This document shows positions 1 to 7,349 of a stretch of DNA of 15,221 nt, piece by piece (within the stretch, counting starts at the first letter, position 1; each line of letters starts with the position of its first letter). Made by a program: the position numbers and the translations under genes. The stretch is from positions 1 to 15,221 of the forward strand of contig JAPLUS010000083.1 in the NCBI GenBank assembly GCA_026397495.1, read 5' to 3'. This DNA is from Candidatus Zixiibacteriota bacterium (GTDB lineage: Bacteria > Zixibacteria > MSB-5A5 > GN15 > PGXB01). The notes under the pieces are model-generated. The model was not told the origin of the DNA. It ran no database searches and saw only the letters and a program-made list of their open reading frames with translations.

Positions 1-515
1 TTATTGTCATCAATGAGTTGCTGCGTCGGTAAAACGGCATTGGTCTTGTAATCAATTATTTCAATTGTACCGTCATCACGGCGGTTGATTCTATCTATCT
101 TGGCCTTTATTCGAAACCGATTATCCTCTCTTAATGGAAAATCGATGCTTTTTTCGAGTGCCAAAGAGATGCCATCATTAAAAGGGGTATAAAGCTGATA
201 ATACTTTGTTAAAGCATCAACCCCGACTTTTATATAATCATCAATACCCAAACTATCTCTGGTAACCTTTATTTTATCCCGATCCGCCCCTTCCCAGTAT
301 TTCCTATAAGAATCTAAGACCTCCTCCTGAGGCTGAATTCTCCCGTTCATTTTAAAAGTATATAATTTTTCCAGCGCTTTATGAACGGCATTCCCCAAAA
401 AGGTTTCAACGCCGACCGGTTTTTCGACCGAAACTTTTTCGATATACTGAAATTTGTATTTTTGCTGACAGGTATTAAAGGTCTCTATCTTGGTATTGCT
501 GTAGGTTGTGGCCAT
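1..515 (-). CDS. PD-(D/E)XK (RecB/Cas4-like) nuclease, C-terminus cut off by window edge
   Basis: An open frame of 171 codons starts at ATG 515 and runs off the left edge. The start has an excellent ribosome site (AGGAGGT, 4-5 nt upstream). The N-terminus has the family pattern in which a short SNTKIETFNTCQQKY segment is followed by an aromatic-rich FQYIEKV stretch. Next come GNAVHKALEKLY (G41, H45) and the nuclease core KAKIDRI (D141) with EIIDYKT (D155, K157), matching the D...(D/E)xK metal-binding site of the RecB-like PDDEXK_1 family. C16 could be the first cysteine of the 4Fe-4S cluster found in AddB/Cas4-type members, but the other cysteines would lie beyond the edge. The likely role is DNA end processing or repair exonuclease. 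No Cas gene is visible, so a CRISPR role is unsupported. It is separated from its right-hand neighbour by a terminator and is probably its own transcript. Confidence 0.85.
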   Translation of the reverse strand, partial: MATTYSNTKIETFNTCQQKYKFQYIEKVSVEKPVGVETFLGNAVHKALEKLYTFKMNGRIQPQEEVLDSYRKYWEGADRDKIKVTRDSLGIDDYIKVGVDALTKYYQLYTPFNDGISLALEKSIDFPLREDNRFRIKAKIDRINRRDDGTIEIIDYKTNAVLPTQQLIDDN

Positions 516-583
516 TTTACCTCCTTAAAAACAGCATAGCCGCTATAAATAATATATGGTAGTAGGGTAAGAAATCAATCACA

Positions 584-613
584 TAATAAAAATACCGGGC
601 CCTTGCCCGGTAT
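584..613 (-). terminator. Rho-independent terminator downstream of the beta-barrel gene
   Basis: A perfect 9-bp stem (ATACCGGGC at 592-600, GCCCGGTAT at 605-613) with a CCTT loop is followed on the minus strand by a U-rich run (TTTTATTAT). It lies 27 bases past the stop of the broken outer-membrane gene. Because no convincing terminator separates pyrF from that gene, it may also end read-through from the pyr operon. Confidence 0.8.
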
Positions 614-639
614 ATACGCTTATTTCATTTTTAGATATA

Positions 640-1120
640 TTAGGGAAGATTATAATTTATACCGGCGGTAAGGCAATTGTAGGTGGTCATTTTGCCCGGA
701 GTATTAATCCAATTATAACGAAATTCGACAACTATTTCAAACGGCAAGAGTGGCGACGTTATATTGATTCCTCCCACAAGATGGTAGCCGATGCGCGTCG
801 TTGATTCCGGTACTTTGATTTTATTATCAGTTAGTGAAAAGGCTGCCGGTTCCAGGTGGGTGAAACCAAGACGATGACTGCCGACACCCCCACCCAGGTA
901 AGGAGAAACAACACGAAATTCTATCGGATAAACCACTGAGGCATCAAAAGAAAGATCGTGCATCTTTAGTTATTTGCTCAGTCTTATAATTGCTAATTTC
1001 CAATCCCGGTTGATCATAACCATTTATCAGACCACCTTTTACCCCACCAGAAATTCCGGTTAGGGCAAAAGACGGAGCGGCAAGAAGGAAACAGATAACT
1101 ACATAAATTAGCTTTTTCAT
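640..1120 (-). pseudogene. Outer-membrane beta-barrel protein, frame broken and probably internally deleted
   Basis: ATG 1120 has a strong ribosome site (GAGGAGA) and opens a 58-codon frame ending at 944. It begins with a typical signal peptide (MKKLIYVVICFLLAAPSFA) and a glycine-rich start of a mature protein (GISGGVKGGLINGY). The next 107 codons (963-640) are in another frame (shift of 1 mod 3). They read as the C-terminal half of a small beta-barrel, with alternating aromatic and polar strands (FRVVSPYLGGGVGSH, IGYHLVGGINI, FEIVVEFRYNWIN) and an end like a last barrel strand. ATG 963 has no ribosome site, so the barrel half is unlikely to be its own gene. The two halves sum to roughly 160 residues, short for such barrels (about 180-200 in my recollection), which suggests an out-of-frame deletion of one or two strands near 950-975. 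An assembly error is the alternative. Confidence 0.7.
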
Positions 1121-1195
1121 GGGTTCTCCTCGTTTTTTTCAATATATCGGCATGGACGAGGAGATTATTGAGTTTCCCTATTGAATAGGTATCAA

Positions 1196-2029
1196 TTAAG
1201 GCTGCTGGCCGCCGGTAATCTTGGTCCGGAGCCCATTGATGATACCATTAAGCTTTTCCACCTCGGCTCTGGCGGCTTTATCAAAATCCTCCTCCGGTGA
1301 GGCATAAATTACGGTCCGCGAAACATTGATTAAAGCCATCTTTTTGAAATTATCAGTTCCCGCTGTAATCGCCTGTTCCAAACTCCCTCCCTGGGCTCCG
1401 ACACCGGGTATCAAGATGGGTACATCCCCCCCGGCTTTTCGTATATCCACCAACTGCTCCGGATGAGTAGCACCGACTACCAATCCCAGATTCTGTTCCT
1501 TATCCCAATAAGCTACTTTCTCAGCTACATACATATAGATTGGTTTATTCAAAACATGCAAAAATTGAAAATCTCGGCTTCCGGGGTTGGAAGTCAGACA
1601 GAGGACAAAGGCCCCTTTATCCTTGTATTCCAGAAACGGCCGGATGGAATCATATCCCATATAGGGATTGACGGTCACCCAATCGGCTCCAAACCGTTCA
1701 AACATCGCCGACGCATAATGGGACGCGGTACTGCCAATGTCACCCAACTTGCCATCAATGATCATCGGCACTTCATCGGGGATACGATTGCTGATTTTTT
1801 CCAAAAGCGAAAACCCCTCCGGGCCGAGTTCCTCGAAAAAGGCCAGATTTGGTTTATAAGCCGCCACAATATCAGAGGTAGCCGCAATAATTCTCACCGC
1901 AAAATCATAGAGCCCCTTAATCGATGTCGCATAGATGGTGGGAACTTTCTTCCTATCCAAATCCAGTCCGACACAAAGCATCGATTTATTCTTTTCCTGA
2001 ATTTTCTTTAGCTCACTGGTTGCACTCAT
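1196..2029 (-). CDS. pyrF: Orotidine 5'-phosphate decarboxylase (type 2)
   Basis: This 277-residue protein decarboxylates OMP to UMP, the last step of de novo pyrimidine synthesis, in the cytoplasm. The order CVGLDLD (19-25), AAYKPN (K59), DGKLGDIGST (D92, K94, D97), NPYMGYDS (121-128) and PGVGAQGG (208-215) fits the longer type 2 PyrF subfamily (about 270-280 residues). The D-K-x-x-D catalytic tetrad residues are present. The start overlaps the pyrD stop by one base (TAATG), with GAGG about 9 nt upstream, so translation is probably coupled to pyrD. It is the last intact gene of the operon. The next gene downstream, on the same strand, is the broken beta-barrel gene, 75 bases away. Confidence 0.96.
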   Translation of the reverse strand: MSATSELKKIQEKNKSMLCVGLDLDRKKVPTIYATSIKGLYDFAVRIIAATSDIVAAYKPNLAFFEELGPEGFSLLEKISNRIPDEVPMIIDGKLGDIGSTASHYASAMFERFGADWVTVNPYMGYDSIRPFLEYKDKGAFVLCLTSNPGSRDFQFLHVLNKPIYMYVAEKVAYWDKEQNLGLVVGATHPEQLVDIRKAGGDVPILIPGVGAQGGSLEQAITAGTDNFKKMALINVSRTVIYASPEEDFDKAARAEVEKLNGIINGLRTKITGGQQP

Positions 2030-2943
2030 TAGTATATCCTCAATTGACCGACAAGTTCTTGAATATTTTCTATCTTTTTCCGGGAGAGATATTTTTCCAG
2101 ATCTCTGATAATTTTTATTGGTGTCTCCGGTTCCACGAAAAGGGCTGTGCCTATCTGAACGGCTCTGGCTCCGCAGAGCAGAAATTCAATAACATCCAGA
2201 TAATTCCTAATTCCACCTAGACCGATAATGGGGATTTTGACGGCTTTATAGACTTTGTGTACCATAGCCAGCGCCACCGGCTTTATGGCCGGTCCGGAAA
2301 GTCCCCCGGTGTTGTTGGTAAGACGCGGCCGAAAGGTCTCTATATCAACCGCCATTCCAATCAGAGTATTAATAAGAGAAAGAGCCTCAGCCCCACCCGC
2401 CTCGCAGGCCTTAGCTATTTGTGTTATATCAGTTACATTGGGAGAAAGCTTGGCGATTACCGGACGGGGAAAGACTTTCTTGACTTCGCTGACTGTCTTT
2501 TCCGCCAGTGAAGCATTGGTTGCAATAGCCATACCGGCTTCGACATTAGGACAGGAGAAATTTAGCTCAACCATATCGGCTCGAGGGCAATCAGCCAATT
2601 GAGCGCAGACTTCGACATATTCCTGCAATTTGGCTCCGGCGACATTGACAATTACCCGCGTGTTGAATCTTTCCAGAAATTTTAATTTCTCTTTAATAAA
2701 TCTATCGACTCCAACATTGGCCAGACCGATAGCATTAAGCATACCGGAAACGGTTTCGGTGGTACGCGGCGGCGGATGTCCCTCACGTGGGTTACTTGTT
2801 ATTGATTTAGTGACCATACCGCCCAAACGGGAGAGATCGAAAACCTCGGCCAATTCCTCACCATAACCGCAAGTGCCGGAGGCGGTCCAGATAGGATTTT
2901 TAAACTTTATCCCGCCAATAACTACCGAAAGATCCGGCTTCAT
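2029..2943 (-). CDS. pyrD: Dihydroorotate dehydrogenase, class 1B catalytic subunit
   Basis: This 304-residue FMN enzyme oxidises dihydroorotate to orotate. Visible motifs are NPIWTASGTCGYG (16-28), the lysine of TKSIT (K46), NVAG (100-103), and the active-site segment ELNFSCPNV with C131. A catalytic cysteine rather than serine is what class 1 enzymes use. AKLSPNV (164-170), NNTGGLSGPAIKP (210-222) and the phosphate-binding GLGGI (241-245) follow. With pyrK immediately upstream this is the NAD-linked 1B type, whose electrons leave through PyrK. Its ATG overlaps the pyrK stop (ATGA) and has a strong GGAGGTG site inside the pyrK 3' end, so the two subunits should be made in proportion. Length is normal for PyrDB (about 300-310). 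Confidence 0.96.
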   Translation of the reverse strand: MKPDLSVVIGGIKFKNPIWTASGTCGYGEELAEVFDLSRLGGMVTKSITSNPREGHPPPRTTETVSGMLNAIGLANVGVDRFIKEKLKFLERFNTRVIVNVAGAKLQEYVEVCAQLADCPRADMVELNFSCPNVEAGMAIATNASLAEKTVSEVKKVFPRPVIAKLSPNVTDITQIAKACEAGGAEALSLINTLIGMAVDIETFRPRLTNNTGGLSGPAIKPVALAMVHKVYKAVKIPIIGLGGIRNYLDVIEFLLCGARAVQIGTALFVEPETPIKIIRDLEKYLSRKKIENIQELVGQLRIY

Positions 2944-3731
2944 AAGAGCACCTCCCCAAATTGATAGACCGGGCCATCACGACAGACTCTGGTATACCCG
3001 CCAGACACCAAGGGGAGAACACATCCCTGACAGATTCCCATCCCGCAAGGCATTGGCGCCTCAACCGATATCTGTCCCGGAATAGAATATTTCCGGGCGA
3101 TTTCCTCTACCGCTCTCAACATCGCCTGCGGACCACAGGCATATATTCTGAATTGTCCTGTTTCTGTATTTAAGAACTCCCTGACTGCTTTCGTCACAAA
3201 TCCCCTAAAACCATATGAGCCATTATCAGTCGTCGGATACAATTTAATGCCAAGTTTTCTAATATGAGCCATATTTACCAACTCTTTTTTTGTCTTCCCT
3301 CCGTAGAAAAAAAGGATTTTCCTCCGGTCATATTTTGACTCAATCAATTTCTTAGCCAAGAAGTATATAGGCGGCATTCCAATTCCGCCCGCAATTAGAA
3401 TCACTTTATCCCGAAGGAAGGGAAAATCAAAGCCTTTTCCCAGCGGCCCCATCACATTGAGCCGATCTCCTTTCCTGAGTTCAGCTAAGAGCGCCGTTCC
3501 TCGTCCAACTATTTTGAATATAACTTGCAGGGATTTTGCGCGCGGATTTATATCATAGACCGAAAAGGCTCTTCTAAAATAGACATCTGGACCGGGAATT
3601 CGGATATGCACAAACTGCCCGGGTTTTAAAAGTCGGGATTTCGGGAAATTGCCTATTGTAAGCGAGCGGCAATCACCATTCAATCGATCCCTTTTGATAA
3701 CGACCGCATTTTCTATAACAACCTTTTTCAT
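2940..3731 (-). CDS. pyrK: Dihydroorotate dehydrogenase electron-transfer subunit (FAD/2Fe-2S)
   Basis: This 263-residue partner of PyrD passes electrons from FMN through a 2Fe-2S cluster and FAD to NAD+. The N-terminal barrel has the FAD signature RRAFSVYD (53-60). The ferredoxin-reductase-like nucleotide domain has AGGIGMPP (114-121) and the YACGPQAML segment (197-205). The C-terminal cluster cysteines C229, C234, C237 and C250 have the C-x4-C-x2-C-x12-C spacing of PyrK. ATG 3731 overlaps the stop of the TonB-like frame just upstream (ATGA). This shows that the frameshifted 3' part of the lipoprotein gene is real coding DNA abutting pyrK. Confidence 0.95.
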   Translation of the reverse strand: MKKVVIENAVVIKRDRLNGDCRSLTIGNFPKSRLLKPGQFVHIRIPGPDVYFRRAFSVYDINPRAKSLQVIFKIVGRGTALLAELRKGDRLNVMGPLGKGFDFPFLRDKVILIAGGIGMPPIYFLAKKLIESKYDRRKILFFYGGKTKKELVNMAHIRKLGIKLYPTTDNGSYGFRGFVTKAVREFLNTETGQFRIYACGPQAMLRAVEEIARKYSIPGQISVEAPMPCGMGICQGCVLPLVSGGYTRVCRDGPVYQFGEVLL

Positions 3732-3967
3732 TTCAACCGTTCCGGAAGCTGAATACGATATTTATAAACAAACCAGGCTTCTCTCATATCGGGTGGAATC
3801 CAATAAGTATCAAAATGGGCTGATTGTACCGTCATAATGGCTTCCTCATTTAATTCGATTACGGTTGTCGGATTCATTAGACGCAGATCGACGATATCCC
3901 CAAAATTATTCAGTCTAATTTGAAAATACAGATAACCTTCAAAGCGGAGTATAAAAGCCGCCTGGTA
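3728..3967 (-). pseudogene. Frameshifted TonB-C-like domain, detached 3' end of the TPR lipoprotein gene
   Basis: A clean 79-codon frame with no start codon at its beginning lies in a different frame from the TPR lipoprotein gene. The shift falls near 3961-3985, and the two frames overlap at 3910-3967. Its translation has the shape of a TonB C-terminal domain: FEGYLYFQIRLNNFGDIVDL, then IELNEEAIMTV (the conserved helix), then a YWIPP turn and a last strand WFVYKYRIQLPERL. It ends at a TGA overlapping the pyrK ATG. It most likely belongs to the C-terminus of the lipoprotein, which in its own frame ends in an unlike-family tail (ALKVICIFKLD). Causes could be a genuine frameshift, deletion of a linker, or an assembly indel. 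Independent translation is unlikely, although an internal ATG exists. Confidence 0.7.
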
Positions 3968-5637
3968 TCAATATACGTTGTCATTTTTGGTCGGACGGTC
4001 AATTTTTTTCCCGCTACTTTTCCAAATTCTGTATTGGCAAAAGAATCGGCAAAATGGGCGTAAGCATAATAAAGAGACGAATCGCCGGGACTCTGATAGT
4101 TCTCGCTTAACCAGATCAGTGCAAACTTAGCTTGATTATTAAGCGTCGAACGAGGGAAACTATCGGCCACATAACGATAATAATACCGGGCCGAATCAAT
4201 ATTAGTGGTATCAACTGTGAAATGTTCGCCCCGTCGGTAATAAGATTCGGCATACCCGGTATCGGCGGCAGTACCTCGCAAACCAAGCAGTTCCAGCGCT
4301 TCCGGCACAAAATCAGATCGTGGGTATTCTCTTAAAACCATTTGCAGGGTTGTATCAAAAGCTAAAGTATCATCATAGTAGTTTCTTTTTATCAGAGCCA
4401 TGGCAATCAGGGCCTTAGGCGTTAGAAACGCCCCCCTGAAATGCTCCACCACATGTTCAAACTCCCGGAGAGCTGAGTCCGGTTTCCCAAGTTGCGTCAG
4501 ATATAGTTCGGCTAGAAAATACTGAGTTTCGGCGGCATCATCGACTTTATCCTGATTAAGACCGGTGTCCAAAGCTTTTTTCCTTGAATATTCCTCCAGC
4601 TTGCCAATATCGGATGAACGTTGCAGGGCATCCTGATATATATCAGTGGCGCCGGCGTTTTTCGCTTTATCGTAATATTCTTTAGCTTCATTGTAGTTTT
4701 CATAGTCAAATTGATAAATCAAACCTAAATTATAATTAGCGATAGCGGCCGCCTGCCGTTGGCCCTCTAAAGCCACCTGCTTATAGGTATTTTCCGCCAG
4801 AGCAATATCGCCATCAAGCTCATAACCAAAGGCGATCATCAGCCTTACCGCCGATAGAGAATCATAAAAAAGTTTGTTTTGCTCCAATCTATTCAAAAAA
4901 CCTATGCCATCATCAATCTCATGCAAGAATAGCGAACATTCACCAGCCATAAAAGTCGCCTTATATTGTTCATGAAGAGCGGGATTGAGATTGAGAATTT
5001 TCAAATAGTTTTTCAAGGCGTTTTTATAATTGAATCGAGCATAATATCCATCAGCAATGTACATCTGAGCCATTCTCTTGTCTTCATCATTGCCGAGAGA
5101 ATCAACTATGACGGAAAAATAATATTCGGCTTTGGGATAATCCTTATTCTGAAAATAATATTCACCCAGCGTCAGAGTGGCTTCCTCGCGGGCGCTCTTG
5201 TCTCTGCTCTCCGTCTGCAGTTTTTCAAAAAGAGTCATCGCGTCGGCTTCTTCTCCAAGCTTCAATTTGGATTTGGCCAGGTATAACTGTGCCTCCTGAA
5301 GGTATTCCGATTTGGGATAATTGGCAATCAATTCGCGAAATCTCTTCTCGGCCTTGGTATAATCCTCCATATAGTAGCCTGAAACTCCATTGACATAGAG
5401 AGCATCATCATACCAGCCGGAGTTAGGATATTTGTCAATGATTTTCTGAGATTTTTCGAGGGCCCGCCCATATTGCGTGCTATAGGTCTTTCCGGATACA
5501 TCCCTCCCCCCCGCTTTTCTCTTGGCTTGGGCATCATCAAAAGTTTTACGGGCATAATAGAAGGTGTTATAATAGACACACCCTGAGGTAAGAAGCAGAA
5601 TCACCAGCAGGAAGATAATATTCTTAAGCCGTTTCAT
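3910..5637 (-). CDS. TPR-repeat outer-membrane lipoprotein, C-terminus frameshifted
   Basis: The start at 5637 is chosen over the longer frame (from 5679) because it gives a perfect lipoprotein signal, MKRLKNIIFLLVILLLTSGC, with lipobox LTSG-C20, and an AGGAAAGGG ribosome site inside the end of the upstream gene. The 575-residue product is almost entirely TPR-like helices with recurring patterns such as DDALYVNG, EYLQEAQLYLAK, REEATLTLGEYYF, AAIANYNLGLIYQF and ETQYFLAELYL. These are spaced as in BamD/YbgF-like periplasmic scaffolds. The start of the mature protein (CVYYNTFYYARKTFDDA) resembles lipoproteins I associate with FCB bacteria. The reading frame leaves the family near 3970, and a TonB-C-like domain continues in another frame. 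Restored, the protein would be about 630 residues. The likely role is an envelope assembly or energy-transduction scaffold; no enzymatic function is visible. Confidence 0.88.
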   Translation of the reverse strand: MKRLKNIIFLLVILLLTSGCVYYNTFYYARKTFDDAQAKRKAGGRDVSGKTYSTQYGRALEKSQKIIDKYPNSGWYDDALYVNGVSGYYMEDYTKAEKRFRELIANYPKSEYLQEAQLYLAKSKLKLGEEADAMTLFEKLQTESRDKSAREEATLTLGEYYFQNKDYPKAEYYFSVIVDSLGNDEDKRMAQMYIADGYYARFNYKNALKNYLKILNLNPALHEQYKATFMAGECSLFLHEIDDGIGFLNRLEQNKLFYDSLSAVRLMIAFGYELDGDIALAENTYKQVALEGQRQAAAIANYNLGLIYQFDYENYNEAKEYYDKAKNAGATDIYQDALQRSSDIGKLEEYSRKKALDTGLNQDKVDDAAETQYFLAELYLTQLGKPDSALREFEHVVEHFRGAFLTPKALIAMALIKRNYYDDTLAFDTTLQMVLREYPRSDFVPEALELLGLRGTAADTGYAESYYRRGEHFTVDTTNIDSARYYYRYVADSFPRSTLNNQAKFALIWLSENYQSPGDSSLYYAYAHFADSFANTEFGKVAGKKLTVRPKMTTYIDTRRLLYSALKVICIFKLD

Positions 5638-6535
5638 ATTCCCTTTCCTGGATGTACCCATTATGCAGCCCGGAAGCATAAAAAGCCTCCCTGGCTGCTC
5701 TATATTCCTCCGGGGTTATTCGCCGGGCAAGCCGTAAATCATCCGCTGCCTTATAGGCCGGAAAGTATTGACTCATCAGCGAGATATGAAGATCGCTCGA
5801 TACTTCTTCGGATAAAAATTTGAAAATCCCTTCCGAACCGGAAATATTTTCAGGTAACACCAAGTGGCGCACAATCACTCCTGACTGAGCTAATTTACGG
5901 CGGTTACACCTGAGATTGCCCGCTTGGCCAAACATTTCCTTGACGGCGGCCCTATTGACTGAAGTATAATTATGGCATCCTGAATACTGCAAAGCTAAAT
6001 TATCATCATTATATCGCATGTCAACCAGATATATGTCTATTATACCATTTAAAAGCTTTAATATCTCCTGTTTTTGATAGCCCGAGCAATTATAAACAAT
6101 GGGTAATTTTAGACCTTCTTGTTTTGCCTGTCCCAGAGCAATCAAAATCATCGGCAACATATGGTCGGGGGTAACAAAATTGATATTCTCGGCGCCTCTC
6201 TTCTGAAGATTCAGCATTATCTTCTTAAATTCATCAATGGTGATCATTCTTCCATTGCCCAATTGGGAAATGGGGTAATTCTGACAATATTTACAAAAAA
6301 GCGAGCAGTGAGATAAGAAAATAGTCCCGGAACCGCCACTGCCGGAAAGCGGTGGTTCTTCGCCAAAATGAAGATTGAAACTGGCCACTTTAAGCTCAGC
6401 TGTACTTTCACACTTGCCGAGTTTGCCCTGCAAACGATTCACCCGACAATCCATTGGGCATAACTGACAACAGGAGAGAGAATCATAGAGCTCTTTGCCA
6501 ATTCTGATAATTTCACTTGGATTCAATCGTCTCAT
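5624..6535 (-). CDS. PflX-like radical SAM protein (COG1313 type)
   Basis: This 303-residue protein has the radical SAM cluster motif HCSLFCKYCQN (C77, C81, C84), which binds a 4Fe-4S cluster and S-adenosylmethionine. It is preceded by a cysteine-rich N-terminus (SCCQLCPMDC, C22-C30, and C42) as in the PflX group of pyruvate-formate-lyase-activase homologues. Further family traits are FVTPDHMLP (119-127), YNCSGYQ (around 147-153), YLVDMRY and RHLVLPENI, the last resembling the conserved strand of PflA-type barrels. The substrate is unknown for this group. I see no glycyl-radical enzyme in the window, so calling it an activase would be a guess. Its ATG overlaps the sirtuin stop (ATGA), with AAGAGG 8 nt upstream. 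Its 3' end overlaps the lipoprotein start by 14 nt. Confidence 0.9.
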   Translation of the reverse strand: MRRLNPSEIIRIGKELYDSLSCCQLCPMDCRVNRLQGKLGKCESTAELKVASFNLHFGEEPPLSGSGGSGTIFLSHCSLFCKYCQNYPISQLGNGRMITIDEFKKIMLNLQKRGAENINFVTPDHMLPMILIALGQAKQEGLKLPIVYNCSGYQKQEILKLLNGIIDIYLVDMRYNDDNLALQYSGCHNYTSVNRAAVKEMFGQAGNLRCNRRKLAQSGVIVRHLVLPENISGSEGIFKFLSEEVSSDLHISLMSQYFPAYKAADDLRLARRITPEEYRAAREAFYASGLHNGYIQEREYETA

Positions 6536-7266
6536 TTCGGCAACCTCTTGATTATCTCTGGAAGTATTTCACCTGATTTCCCCAGAAGAGAATAATCGGC
6601 AAATTCGGTTAAAGGGGTCGGCTCGAGATTGATCTCCACCAGATAAGCGCCCTTTCGATTGGCGGTCAATGGCATTGCCGCCGCCGGGTACACCAAGGAT
6701 GAGGTTCCAACTGAGAAAAAAAGATTCGCCCTTGAGGCTGCTTCAAATGCTTCCCTTACAACTTTCTCTGGAAGCAACTCGCCAAACCAGACCACATCCG
6801 GACGAATCCTTCCACCACATTCGCATTGAGGCGGTTTCCCCGATTCCAAATTGATTTCTCCCCTAAACGGTTTGCCACACTCAAGACATTTATTACGGGA
6901 GATATTGCCATGGAGTTCAAGAAGATGCTGCGAGCCAGCGGCGCGATGCAATCCATCAACATTTTGAGTTATTAACGTAAAATCCTCAAAATATTTCTCC
7001 ATTTCCGCCAAAGCATAATGCCCGGCATTGGGAGTAACTTGATTCATCAACTCGCGGCGATGCAAGTACCATTCCCACACTAACTTGGGATTATTCAAAA
7101 AAGCTTCTACCGTGGCCAATTCCTCAGCTCTAAATTTAGACCAAAGCCCCTCAGTTCCTCGAAAAGTTGGCACCCCCGATTCCGCCGACAGACCGGCGCC
7201 AGTCAAAACAGCGACACTTTTGGCCGATCCAAAAATTTTTAAAAATTTGGCTGAAAGCTCTATCAT
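6532..7266 (-). CDS. NAD-dependent protein deacylase, sirtuin class III (CobB-like)
   Basis: This 244-residue sirtuin removes acyl groups from lysines using NAD+. Motifs are TGAGLSAESGVPTFRG (22-37), TQNVDGLH (100-107), catalytic H119 in LELHGN, the zinc cysteines C127/C130 and C148/C150, and GTSS (187-190). The Y67-x-x-R70 pair, in the sequence WYLHRR, is the acyl-pocket signature of class III enzymes, which prefer succinyl, malonyl or glutaryl lysine. Substrate preference is therefore inferred from those two residues. It is the first gene of the minus-strand operon and is divergent from the SGNH hydrolase gene across 83 bases. No good ribosome site precedes ATG 7266: GGGG lies about 19 nt away, too far to be standard. 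Translation initiation here may be weak or leaderless. Confidence 0.94.
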   Translation of the reverse strand: MIELSAKFLKIFGSAKSVAVLTGAGLSAESGVPTFRGTEGLWSKFRAEELATVEAFLNNPKLVWEWYLHRRELMNQVTPNAGHYALAEMEKYFEDFTLITQNVDGLHRAAGSQHLLELHGNISRNKCLECGKPFRGEINLESGKPPQCECGGRIRPDVVWFGELLPEKVVREAFEAASRANLFFSVGTSSLVYPAAAMPLTANRKGAYLVEINLEPTPLTEFADYSLLGKSGEILPEIIKRLPK

Positions 7267-7349
7267 ACCGGTAAGATATAAAATTCCCCTTCTTCCCGAA
7301 ACAGATATTTAGGAATTGCCTTAAACCTGTAATCCGCTAAATTGAAACT

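Noticed and set aside
1..515. Cas4 in a CRISPR locus
   Set aside because: The fold is RecB/Cas4-like but there is no repeat array or other Cas gene nearby; a general repair-type nuclease is the safer reading.
640..963. Independent 107-residue gene starting at ATG 963
   Set aside because: No ribosome site, and the sequence is the C-terminal half of a barrel. A signal peptide in another frame lies directly upstream, so a broken single gene explains it better.
1463..2011. Plus-strand frame of 182 codons
   Set aside because: It is antisense to pyrF, whose conserved motifs fully account for this stretch. The antisense translation has no recognisable domain.
5638..5679. Upstream ATG (5679) for the TPR lipoprotein
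   Set aside because: It would put 14 extra residues before a perfect lipoprotein signal and enlarge the overlap with the radical SAM gene. ATG 5637 has its own ribosome site.
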